This document shows, in pieces, positions 26,401-36,155 of a stretch of 64,000 nucleotides of DNA. The translations under genes and the position numbers were made by a program. A model generated the notes under the pieces. It had not been told where the DNA came from, made no database searches, and worked only from the letters and a program-made list of their open reading frames with translations. The DNA lies in contig VZTG01003225.1 in assembly GCA_013397845.1 (NCBI GenBank), positions 496,001-560,000 of the forward strand, given 5' to 3'. Within the stretch, counting starts at the first letter, position 1; each line of letters starts with the position of its first letter. Source of the stretch: Melanocharis versteri (lineage: Eukaryota > Chordata > Aves > Passeriformes > Melanocharitidae).

Positions 26401-29400
26401 AAGGCATCAATAATAGTGAAATAACTTTCTTACAGCCTCTGGAAATGTGCCAGTGTCTTAAGAGGTTAAAAGGACTTTAGCTTTATATTCTCATACAAAA
26501 TACTCATCTTTTGCAAATGAAGAATGCTCTGCATACCTGCTATCAAGGTTTTTACAGTTCTGAACAACGTCATGAAGTGGAGATACTGAAAACAGAGCAT
26601 TTAGTACTGGGATGGCCACTTCCGGGCAGTTTTCTACATCCAGTCTATGAAGCAATTCTAAAACATCCCCTTCAGTGAATTGTAACCAGGCTTGAAGTAG
26701 CTTCTTCTTCACTACGTCCTTAACAGCATCTAATAATACAGGAATTCAAACAGTTTAAAACAAAGCTTAATAATACCAAATTTTAAACATACTTTCACAA
26801 AACATTTTTCTATAGATGTCTTTTTCAGAAAAAAAATTACTATACAGTTAAACTTCACATTACCTTAAATGACAAAAAAAACCAGCAAGAACTACCTATG
26901 GCACATCCCATTTTTGAGGCAATATAATTTTTCCCCTCACAAGGAATTTAAAAAAACCTCTATCCAAAAAACTTTTACATCTAAAGACAGCCTCACTCAG
27001 ATGCATGTGGCCTTTCGACCTTTTGGCAACACCACCACACACAATTATGGGTACATTCTGCTGGCTCTTTCTATAGAGTGATACAGCACAAAAGACATTA
27101 AAAAGAATAAAGCTGCTTCATGGTGAAATGCATAAGGGCCAAAGATTCATTAAAAGAAAATTTAAGCTAGTTAAATAAAAAAAACACCAGCAGAGAAGAT
27201 TTCTCTCTGAAAGCACATAGGAAATATTTTCAAACTGATATTAATGTTCACGTTTAAATTCTTTAATACATTTATTAGTTACAAAAATATCTGTAATGAA
27301 ACATTTCCAATTACACCAAATTAATTACAATTTTCTACTTCTCTGTTTAACTACATTATTAGTTTTTAATTTTAATAGCATTTGGCCCTGTTTTAAAGCT
27401 CATCAGCTTTCAGGATTTTTGAAAGTGCAATTCTTTTCTGGTTTATTCACTATAAGGGGCCTGGAAAACCAAGGCAGCAAGCAGATTTCATGCGTCTAAA
27501 CACTTCCTGGTACCTCATTACTCCCTTCGAGCTCCTTATCATTGCCATCACAGCTTCTGCATACATCACCCCAACACATTAGAAAGCATTCCCTCTTAAA
27601 CATTTGTATAAAGATGTTAAGAAAGCTATGATCTCTTACCACATCTGTCATTAAGTCCTTGTTCCAACAATTTCACTCTCTGCGCTATTGTCAGAGCTCT
27701 CATGTGAACTTTTTCGGCCAAAACCTTAAAAATAATTAAGACATTAAAATACACTTCCACAAATGATAACAAACAAACCCATCACCTACTTGTGGTTTTA
27801 CACTTTGAGTTTTAACCACCCACAGAAATCCTAAATCAATAGAAACCTGTAACACCTATACCAACAGCACTATAACAACACATTAACAAGCAGAACCTCA
27901 TGCACGGAAGAAAACGTAAAGTAAAATAAACAATACAGTTAACACACAGCTTAGAAGCTCATCAGCTCTGCTTGAATGCAACACCTGGACATGACAACTA
28001 TCCATTCTCTTTAAAGTGCCCAGGGTAATGAATGCCTGCAATAAATTACAGAAGTTACTACTTTTCTTAAAAAGCCTACTAACACAGAGATTCAGTTAAA
28101 AAAACAATTTAATCTAAGATAAAAAAAGTAGAAGATGGTTCTGTGTGAAAAAAATTGAACATTTTGTTTCAAGATCCTGCCTAAAATGCCTGCATAAGAA
28201 ACAGACATGTTAGCATACTTTCTTACCTCTACACGTAAACACAAGTAACGGCTGATATTTCTCAAAATTGCAATACCAGAACCATGCAAGTTGTTACTAC
28301 TGCTGTGGTCCTAACATCTACCATGTAATAACAGAGAAGCAAATTTGCTTCAATAACATCACAAAATGCACAGATAAAAATAGACTGCATACATAATTTA
28401 TACTGTTACTACCTGATCTTCAACAGACAAATTCCATCACAAAAGTAATTTCTAACAAGCAAGTTCTACAGCCAAGTTCAGCAGTTTTAACTAGAAAACT
28501 TGTACTAAATCACTCCCCCTCAAAATTTTTGTAAACAAAAATAAATTATTTAACTGTTCTTAGTGTTAAGTGAAATATAATAAAAGATTTAAAGCCTTTT
28601 TCCTAAGCCAGCCTTTGAAATTAATGTTAAGTGATCCTATTTACCTCATATGCCAGCTTTCTGACAGCCTCCTTTACATCCATAGTGCGGCCTACAATTA
28701 TTGGCAAAGTCCTTTCTGATGGAGCAATACACGACAGCACTGCACGTCTCACGTCTGCATTCGAATCATTTTCAAGCAACGTGCTGTAAACTGAAAATAA
28801 AATGGTCATAATAAAGCTTTCATAAGAGTTTGAAACATAGAAAAACAGAAAATACTTAAAAAAAAAAAATCAGCAGCTGTTACCAAAACCCCTCTCCTGC
28901 CCCTGCAGAGCTGATAATTTAGGTAACAGTTCAGGGTCACAACCCCAAGATTTTATGTAACTAAATGCTGAGTGCTATGATGTCAAAAGAAATAATGTTC
29001 ACAATCATAAGAAGTATCTTCAGTTAATAACTCCAAAAATTGCTACTCTAGATGCCACCTATAAATAACCACTTTGTCATTTACTAGGGAAAAAAAAATT
29101 TCCAAATTTTGGCTCTTTAAGATGTCTATTCACTAGTTGTACCTCTTCATTATCTTTGAAGTAGATCCTCAAATTTTCCTATAAATGGAAAACTGCAATC
29201 TCCATTAAGCCTACCAGAACTCTTACAGTGAATCCCTCACGTAACGCTTTTTTATTATATTCTTGAATCTTTTTCAAAATTAAAAGCAACTATAAAATTA
29301 GTTTAATCAGACTATACACGCATTCATCTTGCTCCGTGAGACAGTGATTAACTATGAAATTTATGTACTCCTAAATAAGTAACCTATAAACAGCACTTAG

Positions 29401-32124
29401 AAAATAAAATTTCCAAGAAGGTACCTTAACAACAGAAAACTCCAACTAATTCTTCACAAAAGGCAATATGTAAAGATTAATCAGGGCACAATTTACATAC
29501 CAGCTGTGCTGGTGCAAACCCACACTTGGCCTGCCTCGAGGCAAAGGAAGTAGAAGCTTAGTCAAGATTCATATCACATACAAAGAAACCCACAAACATC
29601 ATCAAGACACCTGTGTTGCAGAGATGCTGGTCTCTTCTAGAAAAGTGATCATAATTTGAGACAATAGTTTTTCTCTACCACCTCTACTCTTCTAAGAATT
29701 TTTGTACTAATTCAATTCAATTAACAGTACCAAAGAGTCCTTAGAGGGCAATAACTGAACAAACAGGTATTATACCTCCACTCTAGTTTACAACACATTT
29801 TCACAATCCTACTTCTACATTCAGTTCATAGAGCAGCCTGAGCCCAGCATGATTGTCTAGCAGATCTCTCCTAATAGTTCTGTCTTTTCCCCTTGAACAC
29901 ACAACACTTGCATCTTCCATCTCCCCCGGCAAACAGTTTCACAGTTTACTAATTATTACAAGAATACTCTCTAACATCCATTTAACCAATGCCTAAAAAA
30001 AAAAAAGGCAAGCTTAAAAACGCTTTAAAGAAATGTAAATTAACAAATGTTCTTAGACAAAAGAGAAAGACCAATACTACTCACTATTAATAACAGGGCA
30101 GTCTTCATCCTTAGGATCTTGAAGTCTTGACAGGGCCAAGACAGCTTGAATTCTCACACTCGGAAATTTATCTTTAAGTCTAATCAGCATAGCTTCATTA
30201 ATTTTATCAAATAAGTCATCATCAATCTCGGCATTCTCTGGCATATTTCCCAGAATCTTATTAACAAGCTGACAGGTTCGAAACCTAACTGCATGGCTGT
30301 TCGCATCATGAGACTTAGGGAAAGAAAGAAAAGGTATCCTTATAATCACACTTTTCTCATTTCCAACATAAGGCTATTAATATGCACATCTAAGTGGCTA
30401 ATATTCTACAGAGCAAATGAAATATGCACTTCCGTGTTTCAAAAGTTTTTCCAATTTAGTTTTATTTTTAAGATTAAGAAGTCAATCGACTGAAAAGCAA
30501 TTACAGCCCTATTGCCTGGATCAGTAACTCTAGAAAATCGACAGTGCCTTCACAAAGGAAGCAGCATGCTGACCACTGCATGCAGCCTGCAGTGCATTAG
30601 CCAACTTACTGCTCTGCCTCCACAAAACATTACAAGAAAAAGAAGACATTAGCAATTATGATTTGTTATCTTAGGCCTGATCAATAACCTTTCCATGGCA
30701 AATCAATAGTTTAGGAAAATGTAATTCCATTTGTGTGTTCATGCTATTCGAACTGTTTATCTTTCTATGTAACACTTGCAGTAAGCAGAAAGGAATAATA
30801 CATATGCCAACCACAGTTGTACAGAAGATCTTTCAATATTTTTGTTATCAAAGGAAGAGTATAAATTAATTTCCACCACACTTCCACAATTTCATGCTTA
30901 TAAATGTACCTATAGCAAAGTCTACAGTGACATATCTGACAGCCAAATAGGAGAACATTAATATTTTCTCAAAGGCCCAAATTTGGAAATCCAGTAGTTG
31001 GATTATTGTGTGGGGTGTGGTGAATTTTTCTGTGTTGGGGGAATGGGGATGGTGTTACCTGTAAAGGACTAGCTTTGTTTTGCTTTCGCTTTTTAAGTTC
31101 TACTTTGTAATTATTGTCAGGTACCAGCTAGTTTTCCCCACTGCAAAAACTTTCCATGTGTTATGGTAGACATTTAAGAATAAATGTTAACTGTACCTCA
31201 AGCAGAAATTTAAACACGTAATTCAGAAAATAATTATCTTCTTCTTCCTCCTCACTACCATCTTCTTTCTCCATCTGATTGAATGAAGTAACAAATCCAG
31301 CTGCAAAATTGATCACTTGTTCCACTGCTGGTTCCCGTCTGTAGATTATCATAGCATACTTGAGGAAATGAATGAATTTTTCAGTAAAACTTTCTTTATC
31401 ATCCGCCTGGGAAAAAAAAAAATCGAAGCACAACAAAAGATAACTACCCGGTTCATTTTTCAAAGCTGTACCACCGAAAAATAAAATACGTGGGCTTATA
31501 ATTGACAGCTTCCAATTAAATTTAAATTTTTAAAGGGCTATAGCCAGCAGTCGGGGCACACCCGCTGTCGTGCTCTCCTCGGTGAGTATTTTGCTGTAAC
31601 TACACAGCAGGCACATTACGACCGCGGGGTTCCACCCAGCTGACAGATTTCAGGACGACAATCAACACTCCCGTCCATTACATCCTGTGTCACACCTACA
31701 TCTCGCGTACCCAAACACCTCCCCGCAGCATCACCGACATCTGCGGGCAGCTCTCACCGCCGCCTTCACAGGAGACAACTGAGCAGAATAGTTCTGCGGC
31801 CCAGTTTTGCGGCATTTGGGTGGGTCTTTTGGGGAGGGTTGGTAGTTCTGTTTGTTTGTTTGTTTGTTTTTAGGTCGCGGGCTCTCGTTAGGCACACTGG
31901 TGTTCGTTTTAGGGGAACACTGCGGAGGCGGCCCCTGCTCCCCGCGGGACCAGCGGAGCAGCCGCTGCGGCCCTCAGCTCCCCCCGCGCCGGGCCGCCCG
32001 AGGGCAGCCGTACCTGAGCATAAGTGCTCTTCAGAGCTACCACGAGCTTCGCGTGGTTCTGGTGAGGCTTCTGGGCGAGCTCAAAGGCTTCCTGGATCTG
32101 CAGCAGCTTCTTTTTGGCTCCCAT
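8290..32124 (-). CDS. NCAPG: NCAPG, condensin I complex subunit G (CAP-G), complete, 21 coding exons
   Basis: CAP-G is the HEAT-repeat subunit of condensin I. It binds the kleisin CAP-H and DNA and is needed for mitotic chromosome condensation. Joining the 21 exons listed separately gives 3,108 bases (1,035 codons plus stop), with every intron GT-AG and every phase continuous. Human CAP-G is about 1,015 residues and aligns along its whole length (from memory). The start MGAKKKLLQIQEAF matches the human N-terminus and follows a GC-rich promoter. Landmarks: N-terminal HEAT region in exons 1-9, acidic loop at about residues 82-96, charged helix around residues 484-553, conserved CAP-G C-terminal domain in exons 12-17, second acidic stretch at about 678-692, variable serine/threonine-rich linker at about 900-995, conserved tail RRAKTLALEKTRMNLS. 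Introns run from 154 bases (intron 10) to 2,674 bases (intron 15). No lesion was seen, so the gene looks functional. Confidence 0.97.
9255..9330 (-). CDS. NCAPG: NCAPG coding exon 20 (residues 969-993)
   Basis: A 76-base basic exon, GQRKAAEVRSVSRRKTSAS, matching human GQRKVTVSARTNRR. Acceptor acttag, donor gtaaat; phase 1 to 2 as needed for the last exon. Confidence 0.88.
9773..9859 (-). CDS. NCAPG: NCAPG coding exon 19 (residues 940-968)
   Basis: An 87-base exon reading (E)NNKDVLHTPVIEVEE and ending RSKTGK, matching the human NKEVYMTP region. Acceptor ttaacag, donor gtacag. Confidence 0.88.
10105..10775 (+). mobile_element. CR1 LINE ORF2 fragment with internal deletions
   Basis: Lies in NCAPG intron 18, antisense to the gene. 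Reverse-transcriptase-region CR1 sequence appears in order: gagctcaagaggaaaaagga, gggagaaggcacaaaaggcc, agtgctttatttgcg, ggccagcaggaccagggcag, gaggccacacctcaaatcc, gtgagtccagagaggggcaa. Jumps between segments show large internal deletions. This explains the apparent long - strand open frame past NCAPG exon 18. Confidence 0.88.
10859..11030 (-). CDS. NCAPG: NCAPG coding exon 18 (residues 883-939), variable linker
   Basis: Starts KVEDKPCQRAIEKILMKL, alignable to human, then becomes a polar linker (TEETDLSERTQERD) with little human similarity. Acceptor ttctccag, donor gtaatt; ends with one base. An antisense CR1 fragment begins about 80 bases past the donor. Confidence 0.92.
11852..12013 (-). 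CDS. NCAPG: NCAPG coding exon 17 (residues 829-882)
   Basis: 54 codons, ELTVHDSLAMKICNEIL through LLVLLNEIQE, the last strongly conserved globular part of CAP-G. Acceptor tttgcag, donor gtagta. Confidence 0.96.
12454..12628 (-). CDS. NCAPG: NCAPG coding exon 16 (residues 770-828)
   Basis: Encodes (R)SNQECFEEAYLPTLQTL, then SPLAEVDISNVSELLVDLTR, ending KSQDYQ. Phase 2 to 0. Lies after the longest NCAPG intron (2,674 bases). Confidence 0.95.
15303..15484 (-). CDS. NCAPG: NCAPG coding exon 15 (residues 710-769)
   Basis: Encodes YSELRTEAAEGIAKLMFSG, then LLWYNPVTEED and RHCLGVFFPLFAYAN, diagnostic of CAP-G. Acceptor ttcttcag, donor gtaatg; leaves two bases. Confidence 0.96.
15811..16047 (-). 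CDS. NCAPG: NCAPG coding exon 14 (residues 631-709)
   Basis: Begins VLQIDNIKIKLSALKAIFDQ and carries FGIEPFKTRRGS, then an acidic serine-rich loop with a run of five glutamates, then LLKLLSGFLDSE. The loop is longer and more acidic than I recall for human. Donor gtaagg. Confidence 0.96.
16553..16622. mobile_element. Possible old L3/CR1-type LINE remnant
   Basis: The segment catctgtttagcccaacacc ctgcttctgatagcagccaac resembles the tatctagcccagtatcctgtctctgacagtggcca signature of an ancient amniote LINE family. In NCAPG intron 13. Short and diverged. Confidence 0.4.
17525..17644 (-). CDS. NCAPG: NCAPG coding exon 13 (residues 591-630)
   Basis: Encodes VLPGVTNVHPAVRNMAVLCL followed by GCCTLQNKEFAQQ, a very conserved HEAT motif at the start of the CAP-G C-terminal domain. 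Phase 0 at both ends, donor gtaaaa. Confidence 0.96.
18590..19015 (-). mobile_element. Ancient CR1/L3-like LINE remnant
   Basis: In NCAPG intron 12. On the + strand: ttgaacttgctcagtcttcc, gacaaggaattccacagatt, ggggtgacca, and later gcacagaatattctgagata, which follow the reversed order of an old amniote L3/CR1 consensus. It is far more diverged than the typical avian CR1 copies here. Confidence 0.6.
19716..19826 (-). CDS. NCAPG: NCAPG coding exon 12 (residues 554-590)
   Basis: Encodes NDPETLLKCLIMCYEVLKLM; human has a near-identical segment. The acceptor is ccgacttgaag with its pyrimidine tract set back, but phase and homology support it. Donor gtatgt. Confidence 0.94.
20332..20511 (-). CDS. 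NCAPG: NCAPG coding exon 11 (residues 494-553)
   Basis: 60 codons of charged helix: LAEIKVKLFEAKQALEECI, TLQDFNRASVLKEKI, ending MHVEK, closely matching human. Only 154 bases of intron separate it from exon 10. Donor gtgtct is weaker than the other donors in this gene. Confidence 0.95.
20666..20755 (-). CDS. NCAPG: NCAPG coding exon 10 (residues 464-493)
   Basis: A 90-base exon reading LAEITSEVRAPSVAVD and ending IRKRELK, equivalent to the human segment before the charged helix. Phase 0 at both ends, acceptor caatag, donor gtgagc. Confidence 0.94.
21387..21510 (-). CDS. NCAPG: NCAPG coding exon 9 (residues 422-463)
   Basis: Reads (R)KHLLVILQKILILP and then LVERLLSIINDEDRRIQI, matching the HEAT helix before the charged helix in human CAP-G. 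Acceptor ataatgcag, donor gtaagt; restores phase 0. Confidence 0.95.
21853..21917. other. Assembly gap (65 N)
   Basis: Run of N in NCAPG intron 8 between A runs; no exon is missing from the NCAPG model. Confidence 0.98.
22553..22693 (-). CDS. NCAPG: NCAPG coding exon 8 (residues 375-421)
   Basis: Encodes NLMTKEFIGQQLILIIG and ends TTEEGG. Acceptor gattcag, donor gtaagg. Preceded by the 2.2 kb intron 7. Confidence 0.96.
24876..25025 (-). CDS. NCAPG: NCAPG coding exon 7 (residues 325-374)
   Basis: Encodes (R)KLIPLEDLTAENVLYW and EYLKSKGEEGE, then LPEPAIYADYLL, colinear with human CAP-G. Donor gtacat, ends with two bases. Confidence 0.96.
26537..26729 (-). CDS. NCAPG: NCAPG coding exon 6 (residues 261-324)
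   Basis: Contains ELLHRLDVENCPEVAIPVLN, strongly conserved in CAP-G. Acceptor attattag, donor gtatgc; the frame continues from exon 5 as RC-DAVKDVV and leaves two bases (ag). Confidence 0.96.
27640..27724 (-). CDS. NCAPG: NCAPG coding exon 5 (residues 233-260)
   Basis: An 85-base exon encoding VLAEKVHMRALTIAQRV, colinear with human CAP-G, and ending GLNDRC plus one base. Donor gtaaga. Too short to show as a long open frame. Confidence 0.95.
28645..28790 (-). CDS. NCAPG: NCAPG coding exon 4 (residues 184-232)
   Basis: Reads IYSTLLENDSN and then VRRAVLSCIAPS, a conserved HEAT repeat, and ends RKLAYE. Acceptor ttttcag, donor gtaaat; phase 1 to 0. Confidence 0.96.
29870..29990 (-). mobile_element. 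Possible old CR1-like remnant
   Basis: In NCAPG intron 3; cggcaaacagtttcacag followed by aatactctctaacatccatt resembles the reversed CR1 segment fffttccacag...gaa(a)tacttcctaacatcca. Weak match. Confidence 0.35.
30085..30313 (-). CDS. NCAPG: NCAPG coding exon 3 (residues 108-183)
   Basis: Begins SHDANSHAVRF and carries the conserved HEAT segment VRIQAVLALSRLQDPKD. 229 bases; leaves one base (a) that pairs with tt of exon 4. Donor gtgagt. Confidence 0.96.
31197..31406 (-). CDS. NCAPG: NCAPG coding exon 2 (residues 38-107)
   Basis: Acceptor tttcccag precedes ADDKESF; 70 codons, phase 0 at both ends. Contains the HEAT helix YRREPAVEQVINFAA and an acidic loop EDGSEEEEEDN, as in human CAP-G. Donor gtacag. 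Confidence 0.96.
31848..31872. repeat. (TGTT)n microsatellite
   Basis: Several perfect TGTT/GTTT tetranucleotide units ending in a T run, in NCAPG intron 1 near the promoter. Confidence 0.85.
32014..32124 (-). CDS. NCAPG: NCAPG coding exon 1 (residues 1-37)
   Basis: Encodes MGAKKKLLQI..., homologous to the CAP-G N-terminus, and ends KSTYAQ before donor gtacgg; phase 0. An upstream ATG lies in the same frame 11 codons earlier, but family alignment supports the start at 32124. Confidence 0.95.
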
Positions 32125-32204
32125 GGCCGAGGAGCGGCTCCAGGACCGGCCCCTCACAGCCCCGCGCGCGCGCCAGCAACGGCCGCAGCGTCCGCGCGCG
32201 CAGC

Positions 32205-32219
32205 TTCAAACCGAGCGCG
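32205..32219 (-). promoter_or_regulatory. CDE/CHR-like cell-cycle element
   Basis: The - strand reads CGCGC, four bases, then TTTGAA, about 85 bases before the NCAPG start codon. CHR (TTTGAA) with a GC core four bases upstream is the tandem element bound by DREAM and MYB-MuvB in G2/M genes. This fits a mitotic condensin gene; function is inferred. Confidence 0.6.
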
Positions 32220-32233
32220 GGAGCCGCTCTCGA

Positions 32234-32243
32234 TCTCGCGAGA
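32234..32243. promoter_or_regulatory. TCTCGCGAGA palindromic promoter element
   Basis: A perfect TCTCGCGAGA palindrome about 110 bases upstream of the NCAPG ATG. This motif is a known activator element of CpG-island promoters, recognised by BANP. Confidence 0.7.
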
Positions 32244-32320
32244 AACCCGGGGGGCGCGCGCTCGTGCCCGCGCGCTGGAGGCGGGGCCGGAGCCGGGCCG
32301 GGGCGGGCGATGGCGGGCGG

Positions 32321-32325
32321 CCAAT
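32321..32325. promoter_or_regulatory. CCAAT box
   Basis: CCAAT on the + strand (ATTGG on the -) about 200 bases upstream of the NCAPG ATG, running into ATGGCGGCC. NF-Y boxes commonly accompany CHR elements in mitotic genes. Confidence 0.45.
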
Positions 32326-32356
32326 GGCGGCCGTTGGCCGCGAGCGCGCGCTGAAC

Positions 32357-32367
32357 GCCGCCATCTT
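32357..32367 (-). promoter_or_regulatory. YY1-type site
   Basis: The - strand reads AAGATGGCGGC, the canonical YY1 core, next to an E2F-like TTCGCGC (+ strand, 32366-32372) and seven bases from the CR1 3' end. Confidence 0.5.
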
Positions 32368-32373
32368 CGCGCA

Positions 32374-32805
32374 ATCACAGAATGAATCGCGTTGGGAGAG
32401 AGCTGTGGGATCTTCGAGTGCAAGCTGCGACCGAACCCCGCCGTGTCAGCTACACCATGGCACTGAGTGCCACGTCCAGTCATTTCTTGAACACTTCCAG
32501 GGATGGTGACTTTACCATTTCCCTGGACATTCCACTCACCCTTTCTGAGAAGACTCACCCTGTCTAATAACCCTTTCTGTGAAGAAATTCTTCCTTGTGT
32601 CCAACCTTAAGCTGGTGCATTTTAAGACTGTGTTCCCCGGTCGTATGCCTTATTGCCTGTGAGCAGATGCCGACCCCCATCTGGCTATACTGTCCTTTCA
32701 GGCAGTTGAAAAGAGCGGTAAGGTCCTCCCGAACCTGCTCCAGGCTAAACAACCCCAACTCCCTCAGCTGCTCCTCACGGGATTTGTGCTCCAAACCCTT
32801 CAGGG
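32374..32805 (-). mobile_element. CR1 LINE 3' fragment against the NCAPG promoter
   Basis: Reversed CR1 order on the + strand: aatcacagaatga at the 3' tip, acttccagggatggtgactt, gtgaagaaattcttcc, gagcagatgccgaccccca, ctccctcagctgctcctcac. The - strand translates to EEQLRELGLFSLEQVREDL, a typical CR1 ORF2 C-terminal stretch. Its 3' tip lies seven bases beyond the YY1-type site. Confidence 0.88.
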
Positions 32806-35800
32806 CGGGCTGGGCTGGGGCCGTGCGGGGCTGCGGTTGCCCTGCGGCTGTCCCACGGCGGGAGCGGCTGTTCGAAGCCCATACCCGCTGTCAGCCCTGC
32901 TGCGGCTGAGGGGAAGCGTCGCGGCCGAGGGTTTCCAGAATTACGTTGGACAAAATAGTTCAATATGCCTGACAAACCCGCCCGGAGCCGCTCTCCCAAA
33001 GTCGTCTCCGGACGTGAGCACCAGGGAAAGTAAGAACGGTCGGGTTTCGTAAACCGAGGCATGTGCGACGGCAACCCGAGGAAGCTCAGTCGCTGTCTAA
33101 ATAATAAAAGCTCATTGAAACGCCCGCTCTTCTGTATCCGCTGCCAGGGGGCTGGGAAGGCGGACAGTTCCCATTTGTGCTCCCTCCACACTGAATCCCT
33201 TACTAGCGGAAATTTCCCTCAAGTTTTCAGGCGTTTATTGTGAACCTAATGCTTTCCCAGAAATCCTTTAACTTGAGAAGAGTAATAAAGCCCGTGTCTC
33301 ATTGAAAACAGGAAAGATAACTAAGCTCAAACCCCAGAGCTGCGTTACTGGTTACGGAACGTACGGAGAGCATTTAATGGCACAGTTAACGAGAAACGAG
33401 GCCGGGGGTGATCAGCTGAGGGGAAACATTCTGAGCATGTATCAATTACAGAGTTACAGCATCCAAAGAAGTGAACGCAAGCCGTGGGCAGCAGGAACCT
33501 AAGGTGTTTGATGTCCATATGTGTTTGGACTTTAAGAAAAAAAAGCGCCTGATGGACTTCAAGGGATGACAGCTATTTAGTAAAGACAGGTGACAAACCA
33601 TCAAATGACAATAGGTGAAATAGACAGCACCTGTCTTGAAGAAGGATAATTTTTGTCTAAGGAAAAAATAAAGGAAAAAAAAGAAAAACACTAGGGGTCA
33701 GTCTTGTTCTAGATCTGAATCTTCCTAGTGTTTTATTTAAGAAGCAGATTTTAATCAACCAAATAATTGGAATTATTTTCTCCTTACAATGGTGTCAAGG
33801 ATTATGGGATAGATATGAGCTGTATGTGAAGAATGGAGGGCAGAAGCAGGAGACAAAGTGTTTTATTTTATAGATAAAGATAAATTCTAAAATAATTTAA
33901 ATATGTGGCAGAGGGCTTTTTTTTTCCTGACATATTATACTACAATGCATTTGTGTATGTTTAAAAAAGATACCTCCATTTTAAAGGTGAGTTTTATATT
34001 TTTTATTAGCTTCTAAAACATACGGATCAGGCCTAATCACCTTCTGCTCCTAAAGAGTAAGAAATGGATTCTATATGCACAAATACAATAGTAATATAGA
34101 ATCTTACATGTTACCATTTTTCTAAAAGTTTTCATTTTTTGTTGGAGAAATAATCACTAAAAAACCACTATAATCAACAGCAAATCCTCCGTGAGTTGAG
34201 CTTTTTTTTTTTAAGATTACATTTTGTGGGGAAATACAATGTGTGACAATCTTTCTATTTAATATATTTTTACTGGATAATTACCTTTATATAGATTTTT
34301 TTCTTCAATAGCACGCCTGTCTGTTTGTGGAAAGAAGATACAGACAGGAAGATGAGCAGATAAACCTTTGTGATTCTTGTGGCATTAAAAACACAGGACA
34401 TTTATTTTAAGTGAAATAATAATGCAAACGGAGTGATTTTTGATTCATATGTTTAGCAGCCCATTTGTGCCTACCTGCATCTCAGGTCTACAGAAGAAGA
34501 CCTTCCCTGGAGAATACCTTATAGTCACTCATGGTGGATTTCATCTAGGATGTGAGATTTATTTCTTCCAGACAGCTTTAAATATTTCTGCTAGGCTTTA
34601 TGTTTACAGGTAGAAATAGAAAATTCCCAGTACAATTGATATTTCATGTGTAGGTAAATAACATGCTGAGTAGGATCACAAATGCTGGCCATGTTTCTGT
34701 GATACTAGGTACCTTGTCCAAATGATAGAAGTGTTGCTATCATAGTTTTTACAGTTTGCCTTTCAGGGCCTTGACTGTGCTAATCAGCCTTAATGAGCCC
34801 TGACCTGTCTCATCTGAAGCCTGAAGCCACAGCCTTTGCCTTTGGGCTCAGGAATCCATTCCAGCTCTGCCATGTGCCTTCAGTCCCTTGATGAGCTGAC
34901 TCTCAGGGCTCAGTAAGGACCAGCTGCTTCCTGAGGGATGGATATAATGACTGACTAGGAGGGCAAGGATGTAATGAAGGCCCAGAGCTTGTAGCCAGTG
35001 GGATTTCACAGTTCTATCCGGAAAGGAGTGATGAAACTCTGGACACTGGATGGTGCTCTAGGCTTTGGAGGGCAATGCACTCTATTAATTCCAGCTTTTT
35101 TTTCCTTGTCCTTTGAAGCAGTGACCTTATCTGCCATGATCTACTTCTGACTCACTGTTCTAGATCCTTTCTCTTTCCTTTGTCAGTCCTGTTATGTGGG
35201 TAAATACAGTGCCACTGGGTAAGCCAAACTTGCCACATGCCAGTTACTTTGTGGTAAAATTAGATGTAGGTCATTGGATAAAAACTGGGTTGCAAAAAAC
35301 GGAAGTTGATGCTATCCTGTTAGATGTTCAAGGGCTTTTATATCAGATGTGTCTGGTTGGTTCCAGTTACCATATTTAAAACATAAACATAGTAATGTGT
35401 CATCCATAATCAAGCCATCATAATGCAATAGAATCAGAGCTTATGTCCACCACATTCCTCCAAAACTTGTATATATGTAAGTCAGCTATAAAATTGTATA
35501 TACATTTTTGAATAGTTACTGTTTTCAGTCAATGAGGAAATCAGTAGCCCTTCTGCTGTTTTTGGAATCCTGTCTGTTTTATGAGGTGGGAAGAAATTAA
35601 AAATATAAAGTAGTTATATATAGTATTTCTATATGTGATTATGAATAATGTAGGTAATTACCCGAGATGTATTAGTGGCAACATTTTATATTTGTCATTT
35701 TTCTTGCACTCAGTCCCAAAACAAGCTCTATTGGAAATGGGATAGTGAATTAGGTGAGCAGCATAACTTTTATGAATCTTCTGACTTGTTTTTTTTATCC

Positions 35801-36021
35801 TTATTTCCTTTGTGAAAAAAAGAGATAATGGTTCCTGGATTCTCTGCTCTAGGATCAAAAAGCTGCTCTAGGACCAAAATGAATGTAAGTGGAGATCAAA
35901 AATGAGGGTAGTGATTTAGGAATTGAATTAGAATCTCACTTAGGGGGTGTATCTTCTTTTGTTGACACACTAACCCGAGAAGTTTTAAGTCAGTTTTAGT
36001 AATACAGCTTTTTCATTTGAA
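32806..36021. other. NCAPG-FAM184B intergenic spacer, left part
   Basis: CpG-dense to about 33050, then AT-rich. No gene recognised. Mammals carry DCAF16 in this interval; I see no sign of it. Confidence 0.6.
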
Positions 36022-36155
36022 ACATAGAATCACAGGAAGGTTTAGGTTGGCAGGGACCTTGAAGATCATCTAGTTCCTACTGCCACCCCAGTGCCGCCGT
36101 GGGCAGGGATGCCACCCACTCGCTCATGTTACCCAGGGCCTCATCCAGTCAGTTC
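36022..36155 (-). mobile_element. CR1 LINE 3' tip
   Basis: catagaatcacaggaaggtt taggttggcagggacc, then gatcatctagttcc and gggcagggatgccaccca: the reversed CR1 3' end. Confidence 0.85.

Larger units (their letters stand above)
31880..33050. promoter_or_regulatory. CpG-rich NCAPG promoter region
   Basis: GC-rich, CpG-dense sequence around NCAPG exon 1, unlike the AT-rich flanks. CpG-dense stretches continue on both sides of the inserted CR1 (32374-32805), so the island looks interrupted by the insertion. A promoter for NCAPG on the - strand is well supported. I found no coding exon on the + strand beside it, so bidirectional activity is unproven. Confidence 0.75.

Noticed and set aside
31839..32385. 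Long + strand open frames of 171-177 codons over the NCAPG promoter
   Set aside because: GC-rich sequence lacks stop codons by composition; they are antisense to NCAPG exon 1 and show no family resemblance.
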